Assembly (NCBI GenBank): GCA_021155965.1
Contig: JAJNBJ010000025.1
Coordinates: 1-64,000 of the forward strand
Length of the DNA: 64,000 nt
From: Flavipsychrobacter sp.
GTDB taxonomy: Bacteria > Bacteroidota > Bacteroidia > Chitinophagales > Chitinophagaceae
Reading direction: 5' to 3'
In this document: one piece after another, positions 18,446-28,700 of the stretch
How positions within the stretch are numbered: the first letter of the stretch is position 1
Layout of the letters: the number at the start of each line of letters is the position of its first letter
Program-made: the position numbers and the translations under genes
The notes under the pieces: generated by a model
The model's input: only the letters and a program-made list of their open reading frames with translations
Databases searched by the model: none
Told to the model about the DNA's origin: nothing

Positions 18446-18531
18446 AAGGTCTTCCCCATGTTGCGTAGATAGATGTATTGATGTACAGTGTATATTCTCA
18501 AGTAAAGCCCCTTTAGGGGTTTGGGGCTTTC
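18436..18531. repeat. Second inverted pair of CCCCTAAAGG palindromes
   Basis: AAACCCCTAAAAGG (18436-18449) and AAAGCCCCTTTAGGGGTTTG (18504-18523) are inverted around a spacer unlike that at 4.5 kb. Each supplies the stop codon of a flanking convergent gene, so the intergenic segment is essentially the element. Confidence 0.7.
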
Positions 18532-19421
18532 ATCCAATCTTCAATAACCTTTTGGTCCAGCTCGGGATAGGTAGTATTGGCTTCCACTTTTCCATCGTTC
18601 AGCCATAGTATCTGCGGAAATTCTCCGCCTGTGTACTCCATAAAGGTTTTCTCCGGCAGCAGCGACCACGGGATATCCTGCGCATGTGTTTCCTGCCAGA
18701 AGGTATAGAATGCAGTATCTGTACCGGCTACAACCATGTAAAAGGGTAGCGTAGGGTTCTTCTGTTTCATGTTATGCATTATAGATGCTGCTTTCCGGCA
18801 GTGGGAACACGAACGGCTTACAAATGCAACAATGTGCTTGCCATTTTTCAGGTCTTGTTTCGGTGCATAGGTACTGTCGGCATATAGTTTATCAAACTTG
18901 AATTTGTAATGAGTGAAAACGGGAAATTGCAGGAAGGCTAAAACAATGAGGCACAATATGTTTATCAATGGTATTGCATTGACATAGTCAAAAGAAAAAC
19001 CTTTATGGTAACGGATAAGCACCCCAAGCACGCCGAGGATAATAGCATTCTTGATCAGGGATGTTGATGGGCTCATGAAAATACCGCCCCCAAAACAGCC
19101 GCAGTTCACATTGTTCCCCATTTTTACCCATAGCCATATAAGATAGACACTGAAGACAGCGACCATTGCAAATGCCAACTTAAGCACCCAATTGCGCCTG
19201 CCGAAGAAGTGGCTGGTTATCATTATACCTAGCCCGGCTTCCAGGCCAATAAAGAAACGTGCGGCAATAGCCGCAATAATATGGGTAACACCTACATTGC
19301 CGGCAATGTTATATTCAAAGGCCTGTATAGTAGGGAATAGTTTGGTATAGGCAGAATACAGGAAGAGTGCGCCGGTGGCTACAGAAAAAAGGATAAGTAA
19401 TAGCCGGAATACTCTATTCAT
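18513..19421 (-). CDS. DoxX/MauE-like membrane protein with C-terminal thioredoxin-like domain
   Basis: The first ~170 residues hold four or five membrane segments with the family stretch FLYSAYTKLFPTIQAFEYN and the cysteine pair NCGCFGG. The last ~120 residues form a thioredoxin-like domain with a CSHC redox motif in FVSRSCSHCRKAASIM. This layout suggests a quinone-linked or vitamin-K-epoxide-reductase-like thiol redox role in the cell envelope; that is inference. The C-terminal residues APNP and the stop lie in a CCCCTTTAGGGG repeat. Confidence 0.75.
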   Translation of the reverse strand: MNRVFRLLLILFSVATGALFLYSAYTKLFPTIQAFEYNIAGNVGVTHIIAAIAARFFIGLEAGLGIMITSHFFGRRNWVLKLAFAMVAVFSVYLIWLWVKMGNNVNCGCFGGGIFMSPSTSLIKNAIILGVLGVLIRYHKGFSFDYVNAIPLINILCLIVLAFLQFPVFTHYKFKFDKLYADSTYAPKQDLKNGKHIVAFVSRSCSHCRKAASIMHNMKQKNPTLPFYMVVAGTDTAFYTFWQETHAQDIPWSLLPEKTFMEYTGGEFPQILWLNDGKVEANTTYPELDQKVIEDWMKAPNP

Positions 19422-19560
19422 TGAAGTGGGTTCAAAAATAATTGGAAAAAATGGTTGGGAAAAATAGCCGACAGGTATACACTTATTAGCATTTAACGCA
19501 CAATTAGAAAAAAAAATTCAAAAAAATAAGATTATCCATACATTCGCAAAAAAGCTACTT

Positions 19561-20355
19561 ATGAAAAAAACAATATCTATTGCATTGGCCGCAATGTTCA
19601 TTGCAACCACCACGCCTGAAATGGGCTGTTCCCCCTCCAGCAAAAGTAATCCGATACCTTCGGTAAACCTGCCTGACATTTCGAACTTTACGATAAGCGC
19701 TGTTTCAGCATTTGTAAAAGGAGCATCTACATTGGTGTCTGTCGCATCTTCCACTCTTGCCGATGGCACTTACACTATTTTCTTTGATCTTGGCGGGGCA
19801 AACATTATTTCGAACGCCTCTGCAACATTGACCATGAGTGGCGATAATGCAACATTCAACACGCCTGCTTTAGCCAACGATGGCAATACAACTATTACTA
19901 TCAGGAAGATCGTTAACTCATCGGGCAGCACTTCAACTTTCACAACTGCACCAACCAAAACATTCAGCGATTCTTCGGGTTTAATGACCTACAAAGTAGA
20001 TGGTGTACAAAAAAGGGCAACGCATGTGAACGCAACATGGCTTACGTCCGGGGCTATGTTATCGATCCATGGTGTAATATGGGACCCATTGACCACATTT
20101 ACCATCTATTGGGATAATTATACGGGTACTCTCAGTACACGGTATTTCAATTCAACTGTAAATGTACCAGGTGCATGGAATTCTGTGTATAATGGCAGTG
20201 CTACCTACAGTGCGCCTGGTGCGTCAGCCTTTGATGCTCATGGGTCTATTACAGTGACCGCAAAAACAGCTACAACCATAACAGGTACATATTCAGTTGT
20301 TTTAGAAGACTCAACACAGGTCACGAACGGCACATTCCATTGCAAACTGAATTAG
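19561..20355 (+). CDS. Hypothetical lipoprotein
   Basis: A 264-residue protein with an N-terminal export signal (MKKTISIALAAMFIATTT) and a probable lipidation cysteine in EMGCSPSS at about residue 23. The rest is Ser/Thr-rich beta-type sequence, without a family I recognise. A weak promoter-like TACATTCG lies about 15 bp upstream. A strong hairpin terminator follows. Confidence 0.65.
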   Translation: MKKTISIALAAMFIATTTPEMGCSPSSKSNPIPSVNLPDISNFTISAVSAFVKGASTLVSVASSTLADGTYTIFFDLGGANIISNASATLTMSGDNATFNTPALANDGNTTITIRKIVNSSGSTSTFTTAPTKTFSDSSGLMTYKVDGVQKRATHVNATWLTSGAMLSIHGVIWDPLTTFTIYWDNYTGTLSTRYFNSTVNVPGAWNSVYNGSATYSAPGASAFDAHGSITVTAKTATTITGTYSVVLEDSTQVTNGTFHCKLN

Positions 20356-20374
20356 TGTATCTGAAAAATGCTTC

Positions 20375-20406
20375 AAAAAAGCCGTGCATCATGTGCGGCT
20401 TTTTTA
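20375..20406 (+). terminator. Terminator after the 19561 lipoprotein gene
   Basis: AAAAAAGCCG (20375-20384) pairs with CGGCTTTTTT (20396-20405), with an inner wobble-containing stem around TCA. A-rich and T-rich flanks allow use from both strands. Confidence 0.8.
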
Positions 20407-20420
20407 TGATGAAATGATAG

Positions 20421-20675
20421 TTATTGCAATGTGCACGTGGCGGTTACACCGGTAGAGGTGTAAGTACTCTGTTGTGTTGCACAGGTTGAGGTAGCATAAG
20501 ATAAAGTTACATTAGTATATGGCTGATCTGCTGTATTTGTCCCACTTGTGGTCGTAATAACACAGTGGCAGGTATAATTGCCAGTCTGGTCATCATTATC
20601 TGTAGGTGTGCAGGAAACAATTATTCCCAGCGTGAGACATGCGGTAAAAGCAGAGAGAAAAAGGAACTTTTTCAT
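20421..20675 (-). CDS. Small four-cysteine lipoprotein
   Basis: An 84-residue protein with a lipoprotein signal (MKKFLFLSAFTACLTLGIIV, then SC). The mature part carries a C-x-C pair (YTCHC) followed by two spaced cysteines (STCATQQS and ATCTLQ). The gene at 20804 has the same signal-CxC-C-C plan, so they are diverged duplicates. Function is unknown. Confidence 0.65.
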   Translation of the reverse strand: MKKFLFLSAFTACLTLGIIVSCTPTDNDDQTGNYTCHCVITTTSGTNTADQPYTNVTLSYATSTCATQQSTYTSTGVTATCTLQ

Positions 20676-20751
20676 AGCACTGAATTTTAGCTAAAGTTAA
20701 AGCAAATTGCATACCAGTAATAGATAAAATAATCACAAAGTAATACAGTAA

Positions 20752-20780
20752 AAAAAGCTGCATGTGTAATGCAGCTTTTT
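20752..20780 (-). terminator. Terminator after the 20804 lipoprotein gene
   Basis: AAAAAGCTGCA (20752-20762) and TGCAGCTTTTT (20770-20780) form a perfect 11-bp stem with a 7-base loop, located 24 bp after the stop of the minus-strand gene. Confidence 0.8.
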
Positions 20781-20803
20781 ACGATTTGTATACCAGCGAG
20801 TTG

Positions 20804-21055
20804 TTAATTGCAATCTGCTGCCGGATCAATCATTTTAAAGTTAGTTTCCAATGCTGCGCAATATGCTCCTATTGATGAGTATCCTGCCGGAGCCAAATTA
20901 TAGGTGATTGTAGTATCACCGCCAGACATGCCACCTTTGTATTTGCAGGTGCATGTTGTTGGCGAACTACTTTTCTTTTTACATGAAACCGTTAAGGTAA
21001 GTGCAGCAAATACTGCAATGCACGCAACAGCGGATAACTGGATAATCTTTTTCAT
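20804..21055 (-). CDS. Small four-cysteine lipoprotein (paralogue of 20421)
   Basis: An 83-residue protein with a lipoprotein signal ending TVSC followed by KKKSSS. The mature part has TCTCKYKG, then AYCAALE and a final ADCN, matching the CxC-C-C plan of the neighbour downstream. Divergent from rpoB. Function is unknown. Confidence 0.65.
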   Translation of the reverse strand: MKKIIQLSAVACIAVFAALTLTVSCKKKSSSPTTCTCKYKGGMSGGDTTITYNLAPAGYSSIGAYCAALETNFKMIDPAADCN

Positions 21056-21305
21056 AACCTGTAAGTTTGGTTTTAGTGAGCGGCTAAAATAATAATTTCT
21101 GCAAAAAATATATTACTGTCTTAAAAGTCAATACAAATATTTAATAACATAATGTTATTGCGCTTTGCATCAATTATCCTTTTGTCAGCATAGTCGGTAT
21201 TTGTTAAAGAAATTAACAAATAATGCATGATAAAATAATTAATTTACATCTACAATAAAGGTTTTTTTGTGCATAAGGGAGATTTTTTGAAAATTTGGAA
21301 TATTT

Positions 21306-21337
21306 TTTGCTTTATTAATAGCCCTTTACTATCTTTG
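21306..21337 (+). promoter_or_regulatory. rpoBC promoter (-33 TTTG, -7 TATCTTTG)
   Basis: TTTG at 21306-21309 and TATCTTTG at 21330-21337 are separated by 20 bp, a full match to the Bacteroidota sigma-A promoter. Transcription would start near 21342, giving a leader of about 130 nt before rpoB. Nothing else coding is seen in the 417-bp gap 21056-21472. Confidence 0.75.
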
Positions 21338-21424
21338 CAATCCCTTTTTTGAGGGGTACGTACGTGCGCAAAATTATTTTGACCGTTTTTTGTTAATACT
21401 GATCACCTGTACAGTCAGGCTACG

Positions 21425-21446
21425 CCTTGCTTTACGGGGTTTTTTT
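21425..21446 (+). terminator. Possible attenuator hairpin in the rpoB leader
   Basis: CCTTG-CTTTA-CGGGG (21425-21439) is a short stem with two G-T pairs followed by seven T. It lies inside the rpoB leader, preceded by AGGC-TAC-GCCT, which could pair alternatively. An AAAGGAG ribosome site follows at 21453-21459. Conditional termination is a hypothesis. Confidence 0.35.
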
Positions 21447-21472
21447 GTTTTTAAAGGAGTATAAAAAATACT

Positions 21473-24400
21473 ATGGCTACACAGCAAAAAAAGACAGCAT
21501 CGGGGAGAGTTAACTTTGGAAAGTTACACGATGCAGCCGCAACTCCCGATCTGCTGGCTATTCAGCTCCAATCGTTCCAGGACTTTTTCCAGCTTGAGAC
21601 TACGCCCGATAAGCGTAACAACGAAGGCCTGTTCCGTGTGTTCAAGGAGAACTTCCCGATCACGGATACGCGCAACATTTTCGTGCTCGAGTTCCTGGAT
21701 TACTTCATCGACCCGCCCCGCTATACTATCGACGAGTGTATGGAGCGCGGCCTTACGTACTCAGTTCCGCTGAAAGCTAAGCTGAAACTGAGCTGTAACG
21801 ATGAAGAGCACGTTGATTTTGAAACCATTGTGCAGGATGTGTTCCTTGGTAATATCCCATACATGACCCCGCGTGGCACTTTCGTGATCAATGGTGCTGA
21901 GCGTGTAGTTGTATCCCAGCTTCACCGTTCTCCGGGCGTATTCTTCGGACAAAGCGTTCACCCGAACGGTACGAAGATCTACAGCGCCCGCGTGATACCG
22001 TTCAAAGGCGCGTGGATGGAATTCGCTACAGACATCAACAATGTGATGTATGCGTACATCGACCGTAAAAAGAAATTCCCTGTAACCACATTGCTCCGTG
22101 CAATTGGTTATGAAACAGATAAGGATATACTTGAGCTCTTCGGCATGGCTGATGAGGTGAAAGTGGAAAAGAAGGCACTTACTGCTAACCTGGGCCGTCG
22201 CCTTGCAGCACGCGTACTGCGCAGCTGGACAGAAGACTTCGTAGATGAGGATACCGGTGAGGTGGTTACCATTGAGCGTAATGAAGTGGTATTGGACCGC
22301 GACAGCGTACTTGATGAAGATAACAGCAACCTGATACAGGAAATGGGTATCAAAACCGTTTTCCTGCAGAAGGAAGAAGTGAGTGGTGATTTCTCTATCA
22401 TCTACAATACGCTGAATAAGGATACCTCGAACTCGGAACTTGAGGCGGTGCAACACATCTATCGCCAGTTGCGCGGTTCAGATGCCCCGGATGATGAAAC
22501 AGCACGCGGTATCATTGAAAAATTGTTCTTCAGTGATAAACGTTATGACCTGGGTGAAGTAGGCCGTTACAAGATCAACCGGAAACTGAACCTTGACATT
22601 AACCTCACTACGAAAGTATTGAGCAAAGAAGATATTATCTCTATCATTAAATACCTGGTTCGCCTTACTAATGGCAAAGCAGAAATTGATGATATTGACC
22701 ACCTGAGCAACCGTCGTGTTCGTACGGTTGGGGAACAACTGTTTGCACAATTTGGTGTTGGCCTTGCACGTATGGCACGCACCATCCGCGAGCGTATGAA
22801 CGTTCGCGATAATGAGGTGTTCACGCCTATTGACTTGATCAACGCACGTACTCTTTCTTCAGTGATCAATTCGTTCTTCGGCACTTCGCAATTATCACAG
22901 TTCCTCGACCAGACCAACCCGCTGTCTGAGATCACGCACAAACGCCGTATCTCAGCTTTAGGTCCAGGTGGTTTGAGCCGTGAGCGCGCAGGATTTGAGG
23001 TGCGGGACGTACACTACAGCCACTATGGCCGCCTGTGTACTATTGAAACGCCTGAGGGACCAAACATCGGTCTTATCTCTACGCTGTGCGTACACGCACA
23101 GATCAATGATATGGGCTTCATCGAAACACCATACCATAAAGTAAAAGAAGGCAAAGTTGACCTGAAGAATTACAGGTTCCTGAGTGCTGAAGAAGAAGAC
23201 CTGGCAAAGATCGCGCAGGCGAATGTGCCTATGGATGATAAGGGGCACTTCACTGAAGAAAAAATAAAATCACGCCAGACGGGCGACTTCCCGATCCTTG
23301 ACCGGGAGGAAGTTGAGTTCATGGACGTGGCTCCTAACCAGATCGTTGGTTTGAGCGCATCATTGATCCCCTTCCTGGAGCATGATGACGCGAACCGTGC
23401 GCTGATGGGATCGAACATGCAACGCCAGGCGGTACCGCTGATCATTCCACAAGTGCCTATTGTAGGTACAGGCCTGGAAGCTAAAGCTGCACGCGATGCA
23501 CGTATCCAAATTCATGCTGAAGGCAACGGGGTAGTAGAATATGTGGATGCAGACCATATCCATGTGCGTTATGACCGTGGTGAGAAAGAGCGTCTCGTAT
23601 CGTTCGAGGACGACCTGAAAGTATATACGCTTACCAAGTATAAGAAGACCAACCAGAGCACCAGCATGACACTGCGTCCAAGTGTGCGTAAAGGCCAGAA
23701 AGTAAAGACAGGCGACTTCCTTACTGAAGGCTATGCAACACAGGATGGTGAGCTGGCACTGGGCCGCAACTTGAAAGTGGCATTCATGCCATGGAAGGGT
23801 TACAACTTCGAGGATGCGATAGTGATCAATGAAAAAGTGGTTCGCGACGACTGGTTCACATCAGTACATATTGATGAATATGAACTGGAAGTGCGTGACA
23901 CTAAGCTAGGTGAAGAAGAGCTGACAGCAGATATCCCTAACGTATCAGAAGAAGCTACAAAAGACCTTGACGAAAATGGTATCATTCGCATAGGTGCACA
24001 TGTAGGTGAAGGTGACATCCTGATAGGTAAAATAACGCCTAAAGGCGAGACCGATCCGACCCCGGAAGAAAAACTGCTTCGCGCTATCTTCGGTGATAAG
24101 GCAGGTGATGCGAAAGACGCGTCATTAAAGGCACCGAGCGGCACTGAAGGTATCGTTATCAGCAAGCAGTTGTTCCAGCGTGCTAAGAAAGACAAGAACT
24201 CTAAAGTGCGTGAAAAAACTGCACTTGAGAAAATAGAAAAAGTACATGAGAAGAACCTGGAAGACCTCAAAAACTTCCTGTTCGAGAAGCTGGCAATTTT
24301 GCTTAAAGACAAAACATCTGCAGGCATTACCAACAACTTCGGTGAAACTGTACTGAGCAAAGGTGGTAAGTTCAATTCCAAAACGCTTGGTTCAATAGAT

Positions 24401-25285
24401 TTCCAGAATGTAAATCCATTGGGCTGGACAGGTGATAAGGAAACAGATGACCTCATCAACCAGCTGCTGCATAACTACAATATTAAGTTCAACGAAGAGC
24501 TGGGCCGCTACAAGCGTGAGAAGTTCAACCTGAGCATAGGAGATGAGCTGCCTGCCGGTGTGTTGAAGCTTGCTAAAGTTTATCTCGCCAGCAAGCGTAA
24601 GCTGAAGGTGGGTGATAAAATGGCTGGCCGCCACGGTAACAAGGGTATCGTAGCTAAAATAGTGCGTGAGGAAGATATGCCATTCCTGGAAGACGGCACA
24701 CCGGTAGACGTGGTGCTGAACCCACTGGGCGTACCATCGCGTATGAACCTTGGCCAGATCTATGAGACAATCCTTGGATGGGCAGGAGAGAAGCTTGGAC
24801 AGCGCTATGCTACACCGATCTTCGACGGCGCATCTGTGGAAGAAATAGAAAGCCTGATAGAGAAAGCACAGTTACCTGACTTTGGCCATACTTACCTGTA
24901 TGATGGTGAAACAGGAGAGCGTTTCCACCAGAAAGCTACTGTTGGTATCATCTATATCATTAAGCTGCACCACATGGTTGACGATAAGATGCACGCACGT
25001 TCTATCGGCCCATACAGCCTTATTACACAGCAGCCGCTGGGTGGTAAAGCACAGTTCGGTGGCCAGCGTTTTGGTGAAATGGAAGTTTGGGCGCTTGAAG
25101 CATATGGCGCATCCAATATCCTGCAGGAACTGTTGACATTGAAGTCGGATGATATCATAGGCCGTGCTAAAACTTATGAAGCTATCGTGAAGGGCGACAA
25201 CATACCTAAAGCCGGTATCCCTGAGTCGTTCAACGTGTTAGTAAATGAGCTTCGCGGATTAGGCCTTGAATTGAAATTTGAATAA
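21473..25285 (+). CDS. rpoB: DNA-directed RNA polymerase subunit beta
   Basis: A 1270-residue catalytic beta subunit. Recognisable blocks are [17 protein letters not shown], the rifampicin region [20 protein letters not shown] followed by [19 protein letters not shown], the [12 protein letters not shown] block, and [12 protein letters not shown] near the C-terminus. The rifampicin-pocket residues look wild type (SQL, QFLDQ, HKRR). The upstream gene is a lipoprotein and not rplL, and the downstream gap to rpoC contains an inserted gene. Confidence 0.99.
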   Translation: MATQQKKTASGRVNFGKLHDAAATPDLLAIQLQSFQDFFQLETTPDKRNNEGLFRVFKENFPITDTRNIFVLEFLDYFIDPPRYTIDECMERGLTYSVPLKAKLKLSCNDEEHVDFETIVQDVFLGNIPYMTPRGTFVINGAERVVVSQLHRSPGVFFGQSVHPNGTKIYSARVIPFKGAWMEFATDINNVMYAYIDRKKKFPVTTLLRAIGYETDKDILELFGMADEVKVEKKALTANLGRRLAARVLRSWTEDFVDEDTGEVVTIERNEVVLDRDSVLDEDNSNLIQEMGIKTVFLQKEEVSGDFSIIYNTLNKDTSNSELEAVQHIYRQLRGSDAPDDETARGIIEKLFFSDKRYDLGEVGRYKINRKLNLDINLTTKVLSKEDIISIIKYLVRLTNGKAEIDDIDHLSNRRVRTVGEQLFAQFGVGLARMARTIRERMNVRDNEVFTPIDLINARTLSSVINSFFGTSQLSQFLDQTNPLSEITHKRRISALGPGGLSRERAGFEVRDVHYSHYGRLCTIETPEGPNIGLISTLCVHAQINDMGFIETPYHKVKEGKVDLKNYRFLSAEEEDLAKIAQANVPMDDKGHFTEEKIKSRQTGDFPILDREEVEFMDVAPNQIVGLSASLIPFLEHDDANRALMGSNMQRQAVPLIIPQVPIVGTGLEAKAARDARIQIHAEGNGVVEYVDADHIHVRYDRGEKERLVSFEDDLKVYTLTKYKKTNQSTSMTLRPSVRKGQKVKTGDFLTEGYATQDGELALGRNLKVAFMPWKGYNFEDAIVINEKVVRDDWFTSVHIDEYELEVRDTKLGEEELTADIPNVSEEATKDLDENGIIRIGAHVGEGDILIGKITPKGETDPTPEEKLLRAIFGDKAGDAKDASLKAPSGTEGIVISKQLFQRAKKDKNSKVREKTALEKIEKVHEKNLEDLKNFLFEKLAILLKDKTSAGITNNFGETVLSKGGKFNSKTLGSIDFQNVNPLGWTGDKETDDLINQLLHNYNIKFNEELGRYKREKFNLSIGDELPAGVLKLAKVYLASKRKLKVGDKMAGRHGNKGIVAKIVREEDMPFLEDGTPVDVVLNPLGVPSRMNLGQIYETILGWAGEKLGQRYATPIFDGASVEEIESLIEKAQLPDFGHTYLYDGETGERFHQKATVGIIYIIKLHHMVDDKMHARSIGPYSLITQQPLGGKAQFGGQRFGEMEVWALEAYGASNILQELLTLKSDDIIGRAKTYEAIVKGDNIPKAGIPESFNVLVNELRGLGLELKFE

Positions 25286-25292
25286 ATAGTCT

Positions 25293-25733
25293 AAAGTCAA
25301 AAGTAGAAAGTCGAAAGCTGCTACGAATTGGCTAGTGATATAAGTTCTTTAACAGATGAATAATTTCAGGGAGTTAATAGTTTGGCAGAAATCTATTGAT
25401 TTAGTTGTACGGATTTATGAAGTAACTAAAAAGTTCCCTGAGAGTGAGAAATTCAATTTAGTGAGCCAAATGCAACGTTGCGGAACTTCAATTCCAAGCA
25501 ATATTGCGGAAGGTGCAGGACGGAATTCAGCAGCTTATTTTAAGCAATTTCTAACTGTAGCTATAGGTTCAGCTTATGAATTAGAAACTCAATTAGTGAT
25601 AAGTAAAAAATTAAATTACGTGAATGAGGAAATCTATAACCAGCTTGTAAGAGATATAACCGAAGTTCAGAGAATGATCTACGGTTTACATGGTACGTTA
25701 TAGCTTTCTACTTTATACTTAATACTTTATACT
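25293..25733. mobile_element. Four-helix-bundle cassette with inverted ends, between rpoB and rpoC
   Basis: A purine-rich end (25293-25319, AAAGT/GAAAG units ending TCGAAAGCT) and its approximate reverse complement (25702-25733, AGCTTTCTACTTTATACTT and onward) bracket a single gene. The right end overlaps the gene's stop codon and stops 7 bp before the rpoC ATG. The inverted ends, single gene and AT-rich content are unlike rpoB and rpoC and suggest insertion. I see no target-site duplication. Confidence 0.5.
25356..25703 (+). CDS. Four-helix-bundle protein (23S rRNA intervening-sequence / S23 family)
   Basis: The 115-residue protein has all the family landmarks: FRELIVWQKSIDLVVRIYEV at the start, FNLVSQMQRCGTSIPSNIAEG in the middle and FLTVAIGSAYELETQLVISK after it. 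The family forms pentameric helical bundles and was first found inside 23S rRNA intervening sequences; relatives include the Avd accessory proteins of diversity-generating retroelements. No reverse transcriptase or variable repeat is seen here. It lies between rpoB and rpoC in the same direction and is probably co-transcribed with them. Confidence 0.92.
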   Translation: MNNFRELIVWQKSIDLVVRIYEVTKKFPESEKFNLVSQMQRCGTSIPSNIAEGAGRNSAAYFKQFLTVAIGSAYELETQLVISKKLNYVNEEIYNQLVRDITEVQRMIYGLHGTL

Positions 25734-25739
25734 ACAGAT

Positions 25740-28700
25740 ATGGCAGTAAAAAAAGACAACCGTCCAAGACCGGGATTTGGTAAAATAACGATCAGCCTTG
25801 CTTCTCCTGATACAATACTTGACCGCTCATATGGTGAAGTATTGAAGCCTGAGACCATCAACTACCGTACATACAAGCCGGAGCGTGATGGCCTGTTCTG
25901 CGAGAAAATATTCGGCCCTGTGAAGGACTACGAATGTTATTGCGGAAAGTACAAGCGTATCCGTTACAAAGGCATTGTGTGCGACCGCTGCGGTGTGGAA
26001 GTAACAGAAAAGAAAGTGCGCCGTGAGCGCCTTGGGCATATTAAACTGGTTGTGCCCATTGTGCACATATGGTACTTCAAGAGCCTGCCAAATAAAATTG
26101 GTTACCTGCTTGGTGTAAGCTCCAAGAAAATGGAGAGCATTGTTTATTACGAGCGTTATGTAGTGGTAAATGCAGGTGAAGCTGAAGAGCAGATCCGTAC
26201 GAAGCTTAACCTGAAAGAGTCTGAAAACACACACCAGCAGCTCATTACAGAAGATGAGTACCTGGAGATACTGGATAGCCTTCCGAAGGAAAACCAATAC
26301 CTGCCGGACGAGGATCCAAATAAGTTTATTGCAAAGATGGGTGCCGAAGCAGTGCATATGCTGCTTTCACGCATAGACCTCGATAATCTTTCTTATGAAT
26401 TGCGTAATGCTGCTGCAAACGAAACTTCGCAGCAGCGTAAACAAGAAGCTTTGAAACGCCTGAGCGTTGTAGAAGCTTTCCGTGATGCAAATACACGTAT
26501 AGAGAACAGGCTGGAGTGGATGGTGATGCAATACATCCCGGTTATTCCACCAGAACTGCGCCCGCTCGTTCCGCTGGATGGTGGCCGTTTTGCGTCTTCC
26601 GACCTGAACGATCTTTACCGTCGCGTAATTATCCGTAACAACCGTTTGAAGCGTCTTATCGAGATCAAAGCTCCTGAAGTGATCCTGCGTAATGAAAAGC
26701 GTATGCTGCAGGAAGCGGTTGACTCACTGTTTGACAACAGCCGTAAATCAAATGCTGTAAAAGCAGAAGGTGGCCGTGCATTGAAATCTCTCTCTGACGT
26801 ACTGAAAGGTAAACAAGGACGTTTCCGCCAGAACCTGCTTGGTAAACGTGTTGACTATTCTGGCCGTTCGGTTATCGTGGTAGGCCCAGAAATGAAGCTG
26901 CACGAGTGTGGCCTTCCTAAAGATATGGCCGCGGAGTTGTTCAAGCCGTTCATTATCCGCAAACTTATTGAGAGGGGTATAGTAAAAACAGTTAAGAGTG
27001 CGAAGAAGCTGGTTGAGCGTAAAGAAGCCGTGGTTTGGGATATCCTTGAGAATGTACTGAAAGGCCACCCGATCCTGCTGAACCGCGCCCCCACGCTGCA
27101 CAGGTTATCTATACAGGCGTTCCAGCCAAAACTTATTGAAGGTAAAGCGATACAACTGCACCCACTCGTATGTTCGGCGTTCAACGCTGACTTCGATGGT
27201 GACCAGATGGCGGTACACGTACCGTTGAGCAATGCTGCAATCGTGGAAGCGCAATTGCTGATGCTCGCATCGCATAACATTCTTAACCCGCAGAACGGTA
27301 CGCCTATCACCCTGCCTTCACAGGACATGGTGCTTGGCCTGTACTACATTTCTAAGGGTAAGAAATCAACCCCTGAAGAAATAGTAAAGGGTGAGAATAA
27401 GGCATACTACAGCACAGAAGAAGTAGTAATTGCCTTTAATGAAGGAAAGGCCGACCTCCATGCTTGGATAAAGGTTAGGGCTAACACCCGTGATGCTGAA
27501 GGCAATCTGAAGAACGAATTGATAGAAACAACGGTGGGCCGCGTAATATTCAACCAATTTGTACCAAAAGAAAATGGTTTCGTAAACGCACTGCTGACCA
27601 AGAAATCTCTTCGTGAGATCATCGGCCAGATACTGAAGAATACTAACATCCCTAAAACTGTTGCCTTCCTTGACGATATTAAAACATTAGGTTTCCGTAC
27701 AGCGTTCAGGGGTGGGTTGTCGTTCAACATTAAAGACCTTACCGTTCCTGATATTAAAGAACAGTTGGTTGCTGCTGCGCAGGTAGAAGTTGATGAGATC
27801 ATGGATAACTACAACATGGGCCTTATCACTAACAACGAGCGCTACAACCAGGTGATCGACGTTTGGTCGCGCGTGGATACTCGCGTAACAGAAACGCTTA
27901 TCCGCGAGATGGCTGCAGACAAACAGGGCTTTAACTCTGTTTACATGATGCTAGACTCAGGTGCGCGTGGTAGTAAGCAGCAGGTTAAGCAGCTTGCAGG
28001 CCTCAGGGGACTGATGGCTAAACCACGTCGTAGTGGTTCTTCGGGTTCGGAAATTATCGAGAACCCGATCCTGTCTAACTTCAAAGTAGGCCTGAGCGTA
28101 TTGGAGTACTTCATCTCTACGCACGGTGCGCGTAAGGGTCTGGCAGATACGGCGTTGAAAACGGCAGATGCCGGTTACCTCACACGTCGTCTCGTTGACG
28201 TAGCGCAGGACGTGGTGATCAACGGTGAAGACTGTGGTACTCTTCGTGGTATCGCAACCTCTGCACTGAAAGACAATGAAGAAATTGTAGAGCCACTGTA
28301 TGACCGTATCCTCGGACGTACATCACTGCACAATATCTATGATCCGTTCACTGATGAGCTGATAGCAAATGCAGGTGCAGAGATAACTGAGGACATAGGT
28401 AAGCGTATTGAAGAGAGTGCAATAGACGTAGTTGAAATTCGTTCCGTGCTTACATGCGAAAGCCGCAGGGGGGTATGTGCGAAGTGCTACGGCAAGAACC
28501 TGGCTACAGGCTACATGGCACAGAAGGGTGATGCAGTAGGTATCATCGCTGCACAGTCTATCGGTGAGCCGGGTACACAGCTTACACTGCGTACCTTCCA
28601 CGTGGGTGGTGTTGCGGGATCTTCTGCAATTGAATCACAGTTGGCTGCACGTTTCGACGGTACTATCCAGTTCGATGGCCTGCGTACAACCAAGTACAAA

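Noticed and set aside
25356-25703. Avd accessory gene of a diversity-generating retroelement
   Set aside because: The protein fold family overlaps, but there is no reverse transcriptase, template repeat or variable repeat within the window.
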